Of a stretch of DNA of 64,000 nt, positions 63,353 to 64,000 are shown piece after piece. The notes beneath the pieces are model-generated. The model was not told the origin of the DNA, made no database searches, and saw nothing but the letters and a program-made list of their open reading frames with translations. This stretch comes from Polyangium jinanense (GTDB lineage Bacteria > Myxococcota > Polyangia > Polyangiales > Polyangiaceae): contig NZ_JAGTJJ010000002.1 of the NCBI RefSeq assembly GCF_028435365.1, forward strand, positions 372,001-436,000. Reading direction: 5' to 3'. Position 1 is the first letter of the stretch. Each line of letters opens with the position of its first letter. The position numbers and the translations under genes were made by a program.

Positions 63353-64000
63353 TCAATGACTTTCGTTCTCCAAGAAATCCAATCGGTCCAGCGTCACGAG
63401 TGAACCCGCGGGCTGAGGGCCGAGGCGGAGCGTGAGCGCGACGGAGCGAGCGGCGCTCGGGATCGGGAAGGCCGGGAGCGTGACGCAGGGCGGATGCGGG
63501 GCCGCGGCAGGCGCGAGGTCGTGGGTGTGCAAAGGGCGTCCGTCGACGACGAGCGTGACCGAGACGGAGGCGGGGCCGAGGAGGGCGAGGCGCGGCACGA
63601 GGGAGCGGCCGGCGAGGAAGGGGGCGGGGAGGGAGACGGTGATCGAGCCGGTTTTCGTGGGGTCCGCGGGGGAAACGGCGAGCCAGCGGCGATCGGAGGC
63701 GCAGGCGTCGGTGGCCCAGGCGGGAAGGGCCCAGGCGTCTTTCTGAGCGAGCGCGGGCCAGAGGTTCTCGCCTTCGAGGGCGAGTGGTGCTTGGGGGTCA
63801 AAGGAGTACGGGACGAGGTGCGGCGGGGAGGGCGGCGGCTCGCCGTCGGGCGGGATGGGGAAGAGGTAACGGTATGCAGGAGGCCGCCCGTGCGCCTCCC
63901 AGGCGAAGCGGTCGAGGGCGTCGCCGCGGTAGCGGGCGATCGTGCGTTCGTTCGAGGTCCAAGGGTCGTAGGCGAGGTTGAAGCCGTGGTCGGTGTCGAC
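63353..64000 (-). CDS. Unknown protein, C-terminal part (runs off the window)
   Basis: An open frame without stop from the right edge to a TGA at 63353; the start lies beyond 64000. The visible 215 residues include an N-terminal segment with AYDPWTSNERTIARYRG and DRFAWEAHGRPPAYRYLFP, then a Pro-rich stretch, and a C-terminal beta domain with SITVSLPAPFLAGRS, VSVTLVVDGRPLHTHDLA and SVALTLRLGPQPAGS. No family recognised; the C-terminal strands resemble a carbohydrate-binding-type sandwich. The many Trp and Tyr and the unbroken frame support a real gene. Confidence 0.7.
   Translation of the reverse strand, partial: VDTDHGFNLAYDPWTSNERTIARYRGDALDRFAWEAHGRPPAYRYLFPIPPDGEPPPSPPHLVPYSFDPQAPLALEGENLWPALAQKDAWALPAWATDACASDRRWLAVSPADPTKTGSITVSLPAPFLAGRSLVPRLALLGPASVSVTLVVDGRPLHTHDLAPAAAPHPPCVTLPAFPIPSAARSVALTLRLGPQPAGSLVTLDRLDFLENESH

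Overview
The window looks like chromosomal DNA of a myxobacterium, probably of the Sorangium/Polyangium group. Evidence: very high GC with strong GC bias at third codon positions, many Myxococcota-style lipoproteins with Gly- or Pro-rich linkers, a Ser/Thr protein kinase with a C-terminal membrane anchor, a MYXO-CTERM-like tail, MopE-like and FG-GAP secreted proteins, and a VgrG-DUF2169-pentapeptide-DUF3540-DUF4150 type VI secretion tip operon. I see no prophage, transposase, CRISPR array or rRNA. The assignment rests on gene content, not on a database match.

Layout. 0-6.4 kb: 3' end of a zinc-type alcohol dehydrogenase, a GHMP sugar kinase, a small helical protein, a SulP anion transporter and a HelD-like helicase. 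6.4-6.8 kb: two tandem initiator tRNAs. 6.8-15.8 kb (minus strand): one long operon, vgrG > DUF2169-pentapeptide > pentapeptide > DUF3540 > membrane protein > DUF4150 PAAR-like > unknown > S66 LD-carboxypeptidase, with several stop/start overlaps. 16-24.9 kb: an MTA/SAH-deaminase-like amidohydrolase, a membrane protein, a beta-propeller-type lipoprotein, trpE, a thioredoxin lipoprotein, a response regulator with an XRE output domain, tRNA-Pro(CGG), a sugar-phosphate-cyclase homologue that appears to lack its metal ligands, and a hypothetical protein.

24.9-31.2 kb is the most accessory-looking part: 22-bp tandem repeats, a small lipoprotein, a convergent pair of 12-cysteine secreted paralogues, then an envelope operon ending in a sigma factor fused to a transmembrane segment and an extracytoplasmic tail, and an NTF2-like protein. 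31.6-40.4 kb: a helical-repeat protein overlapping a TonB-receptor-like protein; on the minus strand an operon for a metal-receptor-like protein, an ACP, a fatty acyl-AMP ligase and a GFA protein; then two lipoproteins resembling PNGase F and PI-PLC.

40.4-64 kb: rhomboid protease, organophosphate-type MFS transporter, lipoprotein, outer-membrane protein, Ser/Thr kinase, a TIGR02996-like protein, PriA, a DUF4139 lipoprotein with an embedded OmpA domain, a PAS-STAS regulator, a GT2 / C45 hydrolase / LolA-like operon, 5-formyl-THF cyclo-ligase, an FG-GAP lipoprotein overlapping a PilZ gene, a small zinc-ribbon protein, a Tat-type lipoprotein overlapping tyrS, an IHF-beta/HU protein with an acidic tail, and the 3' part of an unknown gene running off the right edge.

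The main functional themes are contact-dependent secretion, surface hydrolases plausibly used on prey or host material, envelope signalling (membrane-tethered sigma factor, kinase, PAS-STAS, response regulator, PilZ) and scattered housekeeping genes (initiator tRNA, priA, trpE, tyrS, ihfB-like). Start sites were chosen from ribosome-binding sites, family N-termini and overlaps with neighbours; many long antisense open frames are GC-driven mirror images and are left out.
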